This document shows, piece after piece, positions 1-10,484 of a stretch of 64,000 nucleotides of DNA. The notes under the pieces are model-generated. The model ran no database searches. It was not told where the DNA came from and worked only from the letters and a program-made list of their open reading frames with translations. The translations under genes were made by a program, and so were the position numbers. Each line of letters starts with the position of its first letter. Position 1 is the stretch's first letter. This DNA comes from Adenophora triphylla var. japonica (Eukaryota; Streptophyta; Magnoliopsida; Asterales; Campanulaceae), in NCBI GenBank assembly GCA_022495995.1, contig JAFEMH010007447.1, positions 25,401 through 89,400 of the forward strand, in the 5' to 3' direction.

Positions 1-3000
1 ACGAAGGAATCATTTTTTGCTTTGCTTAAACATATGCAGGTGATTGGTTGGTCAATGTGGTTTTCCGAGTATCTGTTTCTTGAGCGCAGTTGGGCCAAGG
101 ATGAAAATACATTAAAGGTTTGTTATATTTAGTATGCTTATGCTATATCAGTGGTACCTTTTCATCTCTAAACCATTTTTCGGTTTGTGTATGAGTGTGC
201 TTGGGTGTATGTTTAAGTCTATTTGGTTTAAAATGAAATGCATTGTGTGTCTTCCTAAAGGTTGCAATTGAAATGTGTCAGTTGATCTTATTAGAGCTTT
301 CTGGATTTGTATTTTGTAGTCAGGTCTGCAACGCCTGAAAGATTTTCCTCGACCCTTGTGGCTGGCTCTTTTTGTTGAGGGTACTCGATTTACTCAAGCT
401 AAGCTTTTAGCAGCTCAAGAATATGCATCGTCAGCAGGATTGCCAATTCCTAAGAATGTTTTGATTCCTCGAACTAAGGTTTGACTTTTGTTGTACTCTC
501 TCCGTCCCAAACTGAATGTTCATTTTTGTATTTGATCAAAAACAAAAATAGACATTCATGGGACAGAGGTAGTACTTTTTACCAGTTGAAGACCTTAATA
601 TATGTTTTTTTAAGCTGCCTTGTTTATGACTTTAGTTTTCTGCTTGAATTCACAATGTGTTGAGTCAGGATTCTTTTAGCCACTTTTTGCTTTGGGTTCA
701 GTCAAATCTATATTTGAATGCTTGTTTTGATTCCAAATTATGTATACTTTCATCAGTTTGACGTTTCATAGTCATTTGACCACTTTCCTGATAGATAAGA
801 TGGAATTTGAAGGTTGTGATGGTGGTTTATGTAAAGTTAGAAACTCGAGTACGTTTGAGGAGGTTTTGAAATTCCGTTTGGGCGATCAGGATGGAATTTA
901 AAGTCTGGCTACTTGGCTTTTAGAGGTCTGGATTTACTGTCTTGACAATCATTCCTCCCTCCTTCCCAAAGAAGAGTCTCATTTGACATGTGAAAACTTA
1001 TTAATTTATAGCATTCTCGCTTATTCTCGCTGCTCCTTCCCTTCCCCAATAGTTTATAGCATTCTCAATAATTTATAGCATTCTCGCTTGCTCTATATCG
1101 CTTGCCTCACTTCATCATTCCACCACGACGTGTCCTTATTTGATGGCATGCTTTCTTTTGATTTTCCTAGGAGTTCTTTCACTACCTCCTTAATGATACG
1201 TTCCATCTTAGTCCAAGTCGAATTTATGCCCATATCCATGCGACTGGACCAAATACTACAACAAAGCCTTAGTCCCAAAATTTTCTTCAATTATTTTATA
1301 GAGCCTTTCATTAGAAGCATTTTTGGGAGATCACTCAAGTTTATGTTCAACTTTGGAAGTATGACTTCTATTGGGACAATGAAAAAAAGAATGTGTTTTT
1401 TTTTTTTTTTTTTTTTGGGATGAAGTAGTAGATTTTTCTGGAGATAAGGGAAAAATATTTTATATGTCTGTGTTTGACTGTCTGTATGTCTTTTTCTTGC
1501 ATCCGCTCAAAGAGTTATTTAGTATCTGTGCCTGGAAACTCCTGTTTTGAGAACTAAGCTTTTCAAGTTGTGGCTACCTACTTTCGCCTTCTATATCAAC
1601 CTTTAAATTAGTAAACATACTTTAAGCCTGAAACTTTTGGGGATATTTGTTGAACCTTATTAAGACTATAATTACGGTTTTTTTTTTCTTTTGTAATAAA
1701 TATTGGAACTTGTTCTAGTAGCCGAAGAGATTACTTCTGTGGAGGGGGCTACAGATCAATCTCTTATTGTAAATACTAGTATATTATCTTCGATTTGAAA
1801 TGTAACTCCATTGAAGTTGCACTTGATTGCACTTCATTTCGAGTACTGAATTTACATCTTATGCTACCCTCTCTCCCTTTTATTCTGAAGAATCTTGTTT
1901 TATTCTTTTGCTTCCAGGGTTTCGTTACTGCAGTTACCCACATGCGCTCCTTTACTCCAGCCATTTATGACATGACGGTTGCCATTCCTAAAGCTTCAAC
2001 TCCACCTACGATGCTTAGGTTGTTTAAGGGACAGTCTTCTGTGGTAAGCCTATATAAAGAAGAGTTTGTTGTCTCGATGGTTTACCATGTATGTCTCTGC
2101 GTGTTTTACATGTTTCCTGTTGCTATTAAAACATGTTTAATGAATATCATTCCCCTATAGTAACATTTATGATCTTATTATCAACATTCCTCGATGTTGC
2201 TTTGTCTTTCTGTGGTATTGCTTTAGCTTTGGGATGTTATTTTGCTTTTGACTTTCCTTGATGAGGAATCTATCGTACATGAGAATAATTTTATGGTATC
2301 TAAAACATACTGATCGTGCAGATACAAGTTAGCGTGAAGCGCCACTTGATGAAGGATTTACCAGAGTCAGAAGAAGCCATTGCACAATGGTGTAAAGATA
2401 TCTTTGTTGTCAAGGTGCAGACATATTGACTTTGTTTTTATAAGTTAAATTTTTGTGCAGTTTCAACTTATTTGTTTATGAACTTGTACCTTTTTTCCGT
2501 GACTAGTCCTGGAGTCATAGGAGACTTTCTTAACATATTGATAATATGATAATTCAAATAATTTCCCAAGCAGCAACTCATGAAATCAATGTGAGCTACA
2601 ACTTTGTTTTTATACTTGTAGAACTTTAGATTTTATTTGAAAGAAAAAGTCACTAAAAAGATTTGCATCTGATGTTCTTGATGATTGGTTCCCCAGGATA
2701 AGTTATTAGACAAACACAAAGAAGAGGATACCTTTCCCGGCGAAGAAGTCCGAGACATTGGTCGGCCAGTAAAGTCTCTAGTGGTGAGCATTTCATTGTA
2801 TTTTATTCTACAAACAAATGATTGTCTGTTAAATTATATTTCTTATTATTTTTAATACCAGGTGGTCATTTCTTGGGCATGTCTACTTATTTTTGGGACC
2901 TTGAAATTCCTTGAATGGTCTTCACTTGTATCTTCATGGAAGGGGCTCACCATATCAGCGTTTAGCTTGGCTTTGGTCACAATCCTTATGCAGATCTTAA

Positions 3001-3077
3001 TTCAGTTCTCCCAGGCGGAGCGTTCAATGCCAGCAAAGGTTGCCCCGGCAAGGTCAAAAAATGGTGAAGAGTCTTGA
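1..3077 (+). CDS. LPAT2: 1-acyl-sn-glycerol-3-phosphate acyltransferase, LPAT2 type (3' part, spliced)
   Basis: This enzyme acylates lysophosphatidic acid at sn-2 to give phosphatidic acid in the ER membrane, a core step of glycerolipid synthesis. Six exons are visible: 1-117, 320-478, 1918-2043, 2322-2414, 2697-2783 and 2862-3077. All keep one frame and have GT-AG introns, giving 265 codons. The glycerol-phosphate-binding motif FVEGTR lies in the second visible exon and IPRTKGF spans the 478/1918 junction. The last exon encodes two hydrophobic segments ([17 protein letters not shown] and [18 protein letters not shown]) and a polar tail ending at TGA 3075-3077. Plant LPAT2 proteins are about 390 residues, so roughly 125 N-terminal residues with the catalytic NHX4D box lie left of the window. 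No visible exon has a stop or frameshift, so the gene looks intact. The 3' UTR probably runs past 3120 towards the insertion at 3259. The class is clear; the choice of LPAT2 over LPAT3 rests on remembered family sequence. Confidence 0.93.
494..574. mobile_element. Stowaway-like MITE in LPAT2 intron
   Basis: An 81-bp unit bounded by TA dinucleotides has terminal inverted repeats CTCTCTCCGTCCC (left) and GGGACAGAGGTAG (right), close to the Stowaway consensus CTCCCTCCGTCCC. It sits 16 bp inside the large intron between 478 and 1918. The interior is nearly self-complementary, so the transcript could form a hairpin. Confidence 0.8.
950..1430. mobile_element. MITE-like unit containing a LINE remnant, in intron
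   Basis: The left edge reads CTCCCTCCTTCCC and the right edge GGGATGAAGTAGTA. Together they look like decayed Stowaway ends. Inside, the minus strand at 1093-1290 encodes about 65 residues ending in [13 protein letters not shown], the type of sequence found between the endonuclease and reverse transcriptase of plant LINE elements. A poly-T run at 1398-1419 lies beside the right edge. The LINE scrap is the better-supported part; treating the flanks as one MITE is tentative. Confidence 0.5.
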
Positions 3078-3199
3078 CAAAGATGGGAAGCATTGAGTAG
3101 ATCCATTCAAGCAACATCCATATTGTAGTCTTTGTTACCTCTCTGTTGTCCATTTCAAACTATTGTGTCCGGGATGACTCTAGTCAGTCAATTTTTGTA

Positions 3200-3910
3200 C
3201 CGAAGAAGAGAGTGTATGAAATTGAATATCAATTTACTCAATTTACTATTAAAGGAACTGAACGGTATAAACCGAGATACGAACATGGGCTTGCTCGAGC
3301 TGGGCCTAATTGGATTGGGCCATGAATATTATCTAAATAGCCAAGTATCAGGGCCGAGTAAGGTCTTCCACGTATGCCGAGGAACGTTTACCTCGGCCTT
3401 ATGACACCATGCTTGGGCCGTCATGTCGCAAGTGACGAGGGGAGAAAAGTTCTTACCTCGGCATTTCATCACTGTGACGAGGAAACAAAATCATTTACCC
3501 CGGCATATATACTTGTCGGCCAATCATCAAATGACGAGGAAACAGAATCATTCACCTCGGCCTATTTGCCAAGGCCGAGGTAAAACATTTAAGTTCCTCG
3601 GCGTTCCGGCTAGCAGATTATACAGTCCTTATACAACAAGGATTATACATTCATGATCCAATCAGGATTGTAACCAACTACACCACTTCAAGTCAAACAA
3701 GGACTCCTTAACAGATATAATTCTCATATGATTACATCTTATCTCTTTACAAGTTTACTTCAACATGAATTCTATCAATCCATCCCTATAAATACAAGCC
3801 CCATGGCTCATAATTAGGTACGTTCATGCCGAGGTAAGAACTTTTCTCTCTCCGAAGAAGAGAGTGTATGAAATTGAATATCAATTTACTCAATTTACTA
3901 TTAAAGGAAC
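3200..3910. repeat. 593-bp insertion flanked by perfect 59-bp direct repeats
   Basis: Positions 3200-3258 and 3852-3910 are identical over 59 bp. The 593 bp between them (3259-3851) hold about four degenerate repeats built on CCTCGG/CCGAGG and GACGAGG (3366-3590) and a TATA-like CCCTATAAATACAAGC near 3784. This resembles the U3-TATA part of an LTR. A direct repeat this long is not an ordinary 4-6 bp target duplication. It lies 120-830 bp after the LPAT2 stop codon and may be transcribed as part of that gene's 3' end. Confidence 0.7.
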
Positions 3911-4228
3911 ATTCGTACTCCAGAAAATCATTTTTTAAAAGGAAATTATATCCCCAAACTAAACAATTACTGTCTCCCTCCGTCCGATCTGTTTGAAATT
4001 TGATTTTAATCAATAGCAAACTTTTCAAAGTTTTCCTTTAAAACAATTAAAGGTTTCCAGGAAAGGACATAAAAAGCATGCAAGAAATCCTTCCACACAA
4101 GTAAAGTCTTTTGACTTTCTACCCAATGACGACATGCAAACGTGGTAAGGGTAGATCAGATCACGAAAACAGGCGGCAATTTAGCCAGCCAAAAGGAGAT
4201 TGTTTCGAGCGGTCTTATTTATGAAGAA
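3911..4228. other. AT-rich intergenic DNA, no gene seen
   Basis: This sequence lies between the repeat-flanked insertion and the 3' end of Helitron A. It has one Stowaway-like half-end (CTCCCTCCGTCC near 3977) without a convincing partner. No coding potential was recognised. Confidence 0.5.
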
Positions 4229-5770
4229 CTAGTACATATGCCCGTGTCCGAGGACACGGGGTCTTTTTTTTTTAATTAACATAAACATTATAGTTACAAA
4301 ATGATAATTAATTTAAGATACACAATAAAAGTTGTTTACAAAAAGATAAGACATAAATTAACATATAATTAGCATATAGATTTTTAACCAGTTGAAGTAA
4401 AGATGTTGTCTCAATCGAAACAGACATTGGCCAGGTACGTTTACGTAAAAGCACCTGAAATAAATAAAAAATGAAATCAATATATTTTTATTAGGTTACA
4501 ATGTGAATGAGAAACAACTGGCCCACAAAATCCAATTCTTCGACTGCAAAAAGATTCATTCTTTAGGATTTTACATTTCAATTCATTGAAAGGAGACACT
4601 GAAATGCAAGATGATGATTCTTCTTCTTCCTTGAGTATTAACCACTTTAATGAAGTGTCTCAACAACAGTAGAACTTAGCTAAAGTGTAGTGACTTGTGA
4701 ATCTCATGTTTACAATTTTCGAAAAAAAAAAAAACTGAACCCACATCAAAATTTAATTATAATCATAAAAAAGATCTAAAAAAAAAAAAACTCAAATTGC
4801 AACTTGGTGAAGTGGAGGGAGTACATATTAGCACTGTAAAGACCCGAAAAATTTTAATTTTTTTTAGTATTATTTAATTAGAATAATAAATAAATAATAC
4901 TCCTCATTTAATTTGGACTTGGGTTTAATTAAATGGATCAAATTAATAATTTAAGTCAAGTGGGCTAAGTTGGGCTTAGGAGGTTAAAGGGGCCCAAGGA
5001 GGTGAAAGCCTAGAATATAAATAATAAACCCCTCATTTATTTTTCTCATAATCTTTCATTAATCAAGAAAAAGAAAAAAATTAAACCCTAGGAGAGGAGG
5101 GGCGGCGGCCGAGAGCTTGAGGGAGGTGACAGCCGAGTTTTTTGGTCTTCTTTGGCCATTGTTTCTTCATCAAAATCAAGGTAAGATGATACCCTAAACC
5201 CTAGTTTTTATTTCATTCAATTTGGAATTAAATTGAATTAGTTATGAATTTTTGAAATCTTAAATCTATTTAATTCTAGGGTTAATCATTATTAGAGTTT
5301 TAATGGTTTAATCCTAGTGTTTAATGTATAAATTGAGGGTTTGATTAATGGGGAATTGTAGGTTATAATGATGTAACCCTAACCCTAGTTCATATTATTT
5401 TGAAATTAAATCAAACAAAATTAATATGATTAAAAAGGGTTTTATTAAAGAATATAGAAATTAAATGATTGTTTAATGTTTAAAAAAGTAAAAAGAGGAA
5501 CAAAATAATTTTTTCATCAACCTGGAGGCTCGGCCGATTTGTTCTAGGCTTGAATCGGGTGGTCTCCATTTAAGGGTTAGAATTCTAGTTAGTTTTTAAA
5601 CGGAAAAGGGACCAAACTGAAAAGTTACAAAGCTGGGAGGATTAAATTCTGATTTCCAGTTAAATTCTCCACTGGACAGTTAACTTTAGGACTGAACTGA
5701 AAAGTTCAAAGGTTCTGAGGGACTGTTCTGTAATTTTTAAAAGTCAGAGGACTGTTCTGCAATTATTTAA

Positions 5771-5910
5771 AAGTTGAGGGACTGTTTTATAATTTTTCAA
5801 AAGTTGAGGGACTGTTTTGTAATTTTTCAAAAGTTGAGGGACTGTTTTGTAATTTTTCAAAAGTTGAGGGACTGTTTTGTAATTTTTCAAAAGTTGAGGG
5901 ACTATTTTGT
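5771..5910. repeat. 30-bp tandem repeat, about five copies
   Basis: The unit AAAAGTTGAGGGACTGTTTT plus GTAATTTTTC repeats at exactly 30-bp spacing from about 5769 to 5910, with one or two more degenerate copies to the left from about 5720. It lies inside the solo LTR. An ORF crossing it (5774-5956) is an artefact because the period is a multiple of three. Confidence 0.9.
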
Positions 5911-6159
5911 AAAATTTGGAAAGTTAAATGACTTTATTGAGATTAAGAAAACCTAAAGGAACCTTTTGAAATTTGAAATTTAGGGAAAGACCAAAGACTT
6001 TAAAGAAGTTATATAAAAGAGAAAGAAGAAAAATAACACTTTAGTATTAAGAAGAACTAGTGAGTAACCCGTCGGTCTCCGACGGGAGATAAAACACTGA
6101 GGTAAAAGTTAAATGTAAATACAATTTAAAAAATTAATGAGATAATTTGATGTAATATA

Positions 6160-6537
6160 TTACAACTTGTCGAAAGCTTCTTTGTACACAACATTTGTAG
6201 TCGTGTCATCTGACAGTTCATGACTATTACATATAAGCACTTTAAATCTTTTTCATGTAGTTACTCTAGAAAAAGCAACATAAAATTGTCCATGATTAAA
6301 TACTGGTCTTGAAAGAAAAAGGCCAACATGAGCGAGCGACTGACCCTGACTTTTATTTATCGTCATTGCAAAAGAAACGATCAGTGGGAATTGTCTCCGT
6401 TGAAACCTAACCGGGAATTTTGTTGTATCAGAAGGTGAGATAATCATCCTCGGTAACAACACCTTCTTATCAACATTCTTTTCGGACAACATTACCGTCT
6501 CGACAATGTGCTTACCTATATACTCCCTCCGTCCCAA
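6160..6537 (-). pseudogene. Helitron PIF1-like helicase, C-terminal remnant
   Basis: The minus-strand ORF contains SFAMTINKSQGQSL, GLFLSRPVFNHGQFYVA and SRVT, the last conserved SF1B/PIF1 helicase motifs as seen in plant Helitron RepHel proteins. An in-frame TGA at 6253-6255 is followed by continuing homology (ending in NVVYKEAFDKL) to a natural TAA at 6160-6162, about 100 bp from the Helitron 3' terminus. The upstream side is cut by a Stowaway MITE, and no Rep (HUH) domain or other helicase motifs survive nearby. It is clearly non-functional. Confidence 0.85.
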
Positions 6538-6831
6538 TTTAAATGTCCAAAAATGGATTCGGTGCGGAAATTAAGGAAAGTGAGTTAAGAAAGAGAAAAA
6601 ATGAGGTAGGAAAGAGAAAAAGTTTAAATGTTGTGAGTATGAAAAATTAAATAGGAGAGAGAATGAGTGGGAGGAATAGTTAGGAGAGAGAATGTTGTGA
6701 GTGTAAAAGTAAAGTAGGAGAGAGAATGAGTGGGTGAAATAGTGAAAAAAAGTTTCCTTTTTTGGAAATGAGACATTTTCAATGGGACGCTCAAAAAGGA
6801 AAGTTTGGACATTTAGATTGGGACGGAGGGA

Positions 6832-6834
<3 letters not shown>
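6521..6834. mobile_element. Stowaway MITE 1
   Basis: The ends CTCCCTCCGTCCCAATTTAAATGTCC and their inverted counterpart are flanked by TA (6521-6522 and 6833-6834). The 314-bp AT- and GA-rich interior includes AGGAGAGAGAATGAGTGGG repeats shared with MITE 2. It interrupts the helicase remnant. Confidence 0.88.

Positions 6835-6914
<80 letters not shown>
6833..6914. repeat. (TA)n microsatellite
   Basis: About 41 TA dinucleotides run uninterrupted between the two Stowaway MITEs. Stowaways target TA, so the array may have been the target or may have expanded from their TA duplications. ORFs with Tyr-Ile repeats here are artefacts. Confidence 0.95.
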
Positions 6915-6915
<1 letters not shown>

Positions 6916-7202
6916 TCCCTCCGTCCCGGCGAAAGAGCCACAAAATTTGTCCTAAGACGCAAAATAAGAAATGTGATGTAGGAAGAGAAAAGTTTAAATG
7001 TTGTGAGTATGAAAAATTAAATAGGAGAGAGAATGAGTGGGAGGTGATGTAAGAAAGAGAATATTGTGAGTGTAAAAGTAAAGTAGGAGAGAGAATGAGT
7101 GGAGAGAATAGTGATTTAAGGTTTCCTTTTTGGGAAAGTGGCTTTTTAAATGGGACGCCCAAAAAGGAAATAAATGGCTCTTTCGCTGGGACGGAGGGAG
7201 TA
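6913..7202. mobile_element. Stowaway MITE 2
   Basis: A 290-bp unit with ends CTCCCTCCGTCCCGGCGAAAG and an inverted copy (CTTTCGCTGGGACGGAGGGAG read at the right) is flanked by TA. The middle is related to MITE 1, but the terminal 30 bp differ, so they are different members of one group. Confidence 0.88.
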
Positions 7203-9239
7203 TATATATATATATATATATATTAAAATAACAGTATGTTTTATGTCAAATAATTAATTGTATAAATGTATAATTATATACTAACAAAATTGATTTGCTT
7301 ACCTATATATATATATTAAAAACAAACAAATATTTTTTTATACGATAAACTCAGGAATACAGAAAATTAGTAATTTATACCATTGATCAGAATACTAACG
7401 AAACAATAACGATAACAAAATCATACCATTGCTGATGTTAGATAAAAAAAAGTATAATTTTCTTATTCACATATCTAACTGAAAATAGGCTTAGTTGGGT
7501 GAGTTGGGTGAGCTACGCTTTAAAGTTCAAAAATTATCTCTATCATGCCACTTTCTAATTGAATTTTTTTGGACATTCATTTTAGGACGGAGGTAGTATT
7601 ATACATAACAGAACAATGTTAACAAATCAGCAAAAGTGACAGTAGAAATTAGCAGTATGCCTCGTCGATACTCGATGGGGCATAGTGAAATTAATTAAAT
7701 TAACGTAATAGTTAGCATTAATTGAACGTTTAATTTAATTTTTTATAGTAAAATAATTAAAAAAAAAATTGTGCTTCAATCCATTTTCATTTTAAACTAA
7801 TTTATTGTATAAAATCAACCCCTATAAATTTTAAAAGTTACTAATTGAATTTCAAATGGATGATTGTGATTGGTGGATGATGGAAAGATTGACCAATGAT
7901 ATTGTGCCACTTGGAGTTTTCTAGGAGCTTGAAAAACTTTTGCTATTATATATAGTAGATTCACAAACTCCTTTTTTTTTTTCGAATTTGTGAGTGACTT
8001 CTTTATAATCTCTTTTGGCTTATTTTGATTAGGATTTGTTTTTTATATTTATGTTTGTGTTTATTATTTTGATTTTGATTTTGATTTTGATTTTGATTTT
8101 AATTTAAATTTTAATTTCAACTTTTATTTTATAACTTTTCGTCTTTATTTTGATTCTATTTCTTGTTTTTTTTCTATTTCTTGTATGTTTGTGAATGTTT
8201 ATTTCACTTTTTAATTATTAGAATTTTAATTTTCGTTTTTTATTTGCATTTTATTTTTCGTATATTTTTATATTGATATTGATTTTCTTTTGTGTATTAG
8301 ATTTTTTTCTTTTTTAATTATTAAAGTATTTTTCATTTTGCTTTTGCTCTTTTTGTAAGACAATTATTTGTGCTTCAATCCATTTTCATTTTTAACTAAT
8401 TTATTGTATAAAATAAACCCCTATAAATTTTTAAAGTTACTAATTGAATTTCAAATAGATGATTGTGAATGGTGGATGATGGAAAGATTGGCCAACGATA
8501 TTGTGCCATTTGGAGTTTTCTAGGAGCTAGAAAATTTTTTGCTATTATATATAGTAGATACCAAAAGACTTAGATTTCTAAAATAGTAGGATTCGAAATT
8601 GAAAGCTTCCAAAGAAAGAAGGAAACTTTCTAATTAAAGAAGGTTACCCAAAAAGAGAAGATGGACCGTAATTAGGAAGCTATCAAGGAATTAGACTTCC
8701 ATTGAAAGGAATGAAATCAAGTGTCCTCTTGAGGAAAGATTTATAAGAAGAAAGTTTCTAAATTAAGAAACTGCTAAATTAGGAAAGTTCCTAAAAATAG
8801 AAAGTTAGTTAACCAATTAAGGTGAGTCTAAGAGTAACTCATAGGTTAACTAAGGAAAGGAAGTATAGGTGCATAAGAAGTAATAAAAGATTACTTGTAC
8901 CTAAGATATGTTATTACGTGATTGTAGATTTCGCGTAAAGGCATTGCTCGAGGAAGGAAGCAAAGCTAAGGTAAGGAATTACGATCCTAAGTACTCTTGT
9001 ATATCAATTTCGTTTGGAAACTCCATCGAGTCTTTTCAAAACGTGAATGTTATCTGTGGCTGATAGTAATTTTTAAAATACTCTTACGAAATGTATCGTC
9101 ATTGGAAATTCTTTATTCTATGATATGTTCTTGTTCATGGAATATCTGCAAATATTGAAATTGCTATGTGTGTTCTTGTACCTATGAATGCACTGTATGT
9201 ATTGACTAGTATGCAATATTATATGCTAGTTATGTTATA

Positions 9240-9425
9240 CTATGCTTAATGAAAAGTAAGTGTAACGGAAAATCGACATACATGTAGGTGATCGATATGG
9301 GAATACTCAATGTAGGGTATAACCCATGAAATTTATGCTTAATGAAAAGCATGTATTATGAAAACACGACATCAATGTAGGTGTTCGTTGTTGGGAATAC
9401 TCAATGTAGGGTATAACCCATGGAA
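9240..9425. repeat. About 92-bp tandem duplication in the solo LTR
   Basis: Two neighbouring copies begin TATGCTTAATGAAAAG and end AATACTCAATGTAGGGTATA followed by ACCCATG. They differ at about 15 sites. They belong to the right half of the solo LTR. Confidence 0.75.
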
Positions 9426-10089
9426 TTGACGGAAGGCTGAAAGTATAACAAAAATTGTAGTTGCCACACTTTCTTTGTTATGAAATATACACTTATATGT
9501 TTGTCTATAACCTATCCTTGAATATAATTTTTGAATTCGTTCATTCTAGTCGTCTCCTCATTGTACCGATGAGACCACGTATGAACTTACTGGGCATTGT
9601 TCGCTCATTCCTTCATTTTCTTTGTTCCCCAGGATCGAAATAGAAAGGAGGAGAACCGTCATCAAGAAGAGACGGAGCAATTGAATAGAATAAATTAATT
9701 ATTTAATGATTCCGGATTTCAGAACATTTAGTAGTACTAGTAATTGTACTTAGCCGTTACATCTGATTTTTCCGCACTTATGTAATGGTTTGACTTAAGT
9801 TACCGTTATGGACCCGTCTTTTGGGGTATTTATTTATGTTTATGAAATTATTTAAATTATGGAAATTCGGGGTCGTTACAAGCACAAACACCAGAACATC
9901 TCAAAATCTTCATAAATCCATCAGAGAAAATGCTATCAACAAAATACATGTGATTCCTAGCCATGACTGAATCAATAATAAGTCCCAATCAATATATTTT
10001 CTCAGGAAAAAAAATAATTTCACTCAAAACAACATCAGAAAATAACAAATTAAATCCTTAAATACTGAATTAAGAAAGAACATACAGAG

Positions 10090-10272
10090 GGTAACTAAAT
10101 GGAAGGGCTGATGAACATGAAGGAGGCAAATCTTTTTTCCAGAGCCACCAAAGCACTTCAAAACCCACGAAATAATTAATTGAGTTTCCTTCAAATTCTT
10201 CCCCACAGCAACAAATACTGTGTTTTCAACATCTTCATTGATTCCCATTTCTCTCCCTCCTTCACTTCCCAT
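10090..10272 (-). pseudogene. Captured USP-domain exon of a U-box (PUB33-like) protein gene
   Basis: The minus strand encodes about 61 residues starting MGSEGGREMGINEDV. They include VFVAVGKNLKETQLIISW and KKICLLHVHQP, the beginning of the universal-stress-protein domain found at the N-terminus of plant U-box E3 ligase/kinase proteins. Coding similarity ends near 10090, just before a possible splice donor (CTGTATGTTC). The kinase and U-box parts are missing. It lies about 140 bp downstream of the Rab fragment on the same strand within Helitron A, so a read-through transcript could join the two exons. The family call rests on remembered sequence; other USP-domain proteins are possible. Confidence 0.65.
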
Positions 10273-10411
10273 TCTCTCTCCTCGCCGGAATCAATGGCGG
10301 AATCACACACATCCAACGAATTTCAACAAAATGAAAAATTAATTTGAATTTGAAATTGGAGCTAACAAAACCCTACATGAGACGGAGAAAGAGAGGAGAG
10401 AGAGGACTTGC

Positions 10412-10484
10412 CGCTGTCGCCGATTAGAAGGAGCTTGATGAGGTAGTCGTAATCGGCACGAGCTCTAGTAGGTGCAGATGCCAT
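10412..10484 (-). pseudogene. Captured first exon of a Rab-E1/Rab8-type small GTPase gene
   Basis: Translation from ATG 10484-10482 gives 24 residues beginning [19 protein letters not shown] and ending LIGDSG. This is the N-terminus of plant Rab-E1 (Rab8-like) GTPases up to the start of the P-loop. The reading stops in the middle of GDSG(V)GKS where plant Rab genes have their first intron. The next bases are GCAAGT, a GC-type donor or a mutated GT. The rest of the GTPase (switch regions, G4/G5, C-terminal CC) is absent from the window. It lies inside Helitron A, in the element's transcription direction and upstream of a second captured exon. It is a transduplicated fragment, not a working Rab gene. 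Confidence 0.8.

Larger units (their letters stand above)
6057..8558 (-). mobile_element. Helitron B with helicase remnant and duplicated 5' end
   Basis: The minus-strand 3' end is CTAG at 6057-6060, after the hairpin CCCGTCGG-TCT-CCGACGGG (6068-6086). The host base next to it reads T on that strand. Two 5' ends, each starting TCTACTATATATAATAG on the minus strand, occur at 7959 and 8558. They belong to a direct repeat of about 190 bp (7770-7959 and 8369-8558). The outer one restores continuity of the surrounding LTR best, so 8558 is taken as the true end. It contains a PIF1-like helicase tail, two Stowaway MITEs and a half Stowaway end near 7595. Confidence 0.75.
4835..9880 (+). mobile_element. 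Solo LTR (Ty3/gypsy Tekay-like), interrupted by Helitron B
   Basis: The ends are inverted: TGTAAAGACCCGAAAA at 4835 and TTCGGGGTCGTTACA ending at 9880. The flanking 5-bp target duplication AGCAC is at 4830-4834 and 9881-9885. Removing Helitron B (6057-8558) leaves about 2.5 kb, long but normal for Tekay/Del-type LTRs, which also start TGTAACGACCC. A TATA-like sequence (GAATATAAATAATAAACC) lies near 5012, and a GTAAG donor-like site near 5180 follows a purine-rich leader. No gag or pol is present. Lineage assignment is from terminal sequence only. Confidence 0.72.

Noticed and set aside
1795..2160. 121-residue ORF over an LPAT2 exon
   Set aside because: Only 1918-2043 of it is coding; the rest is intron, as shown by the AG and GT borders and protein similarity.
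3977..4820. Possible 0.8-kb Stowaway (CTCCCTCCGTCC at 3977 and GGAGGGAGTA at about 4815)
   Set aside because: Only about eight bases of the ends match and the interval crosses the Helitron A 3' terminus, so the two half-ends belong to different layers.
5188..5390. Telomere-like ACCCTAAACCCTAG strings
   Set aside because: Only one or two units at scattered places (5191, 5374); no array, so chance or LTR leader sequence.
5774..5956. Repeat-containing ORF of 60 residues
   Set aside because: It is the 30-bp tandem repeat read in one frame inside a solo LTR.
6762..7162. ORFs with long Tyr-Ile repeats on both strands
   Set aside because: They are translations of the (TA)n microsatellite and Stowaway ends, not genes.
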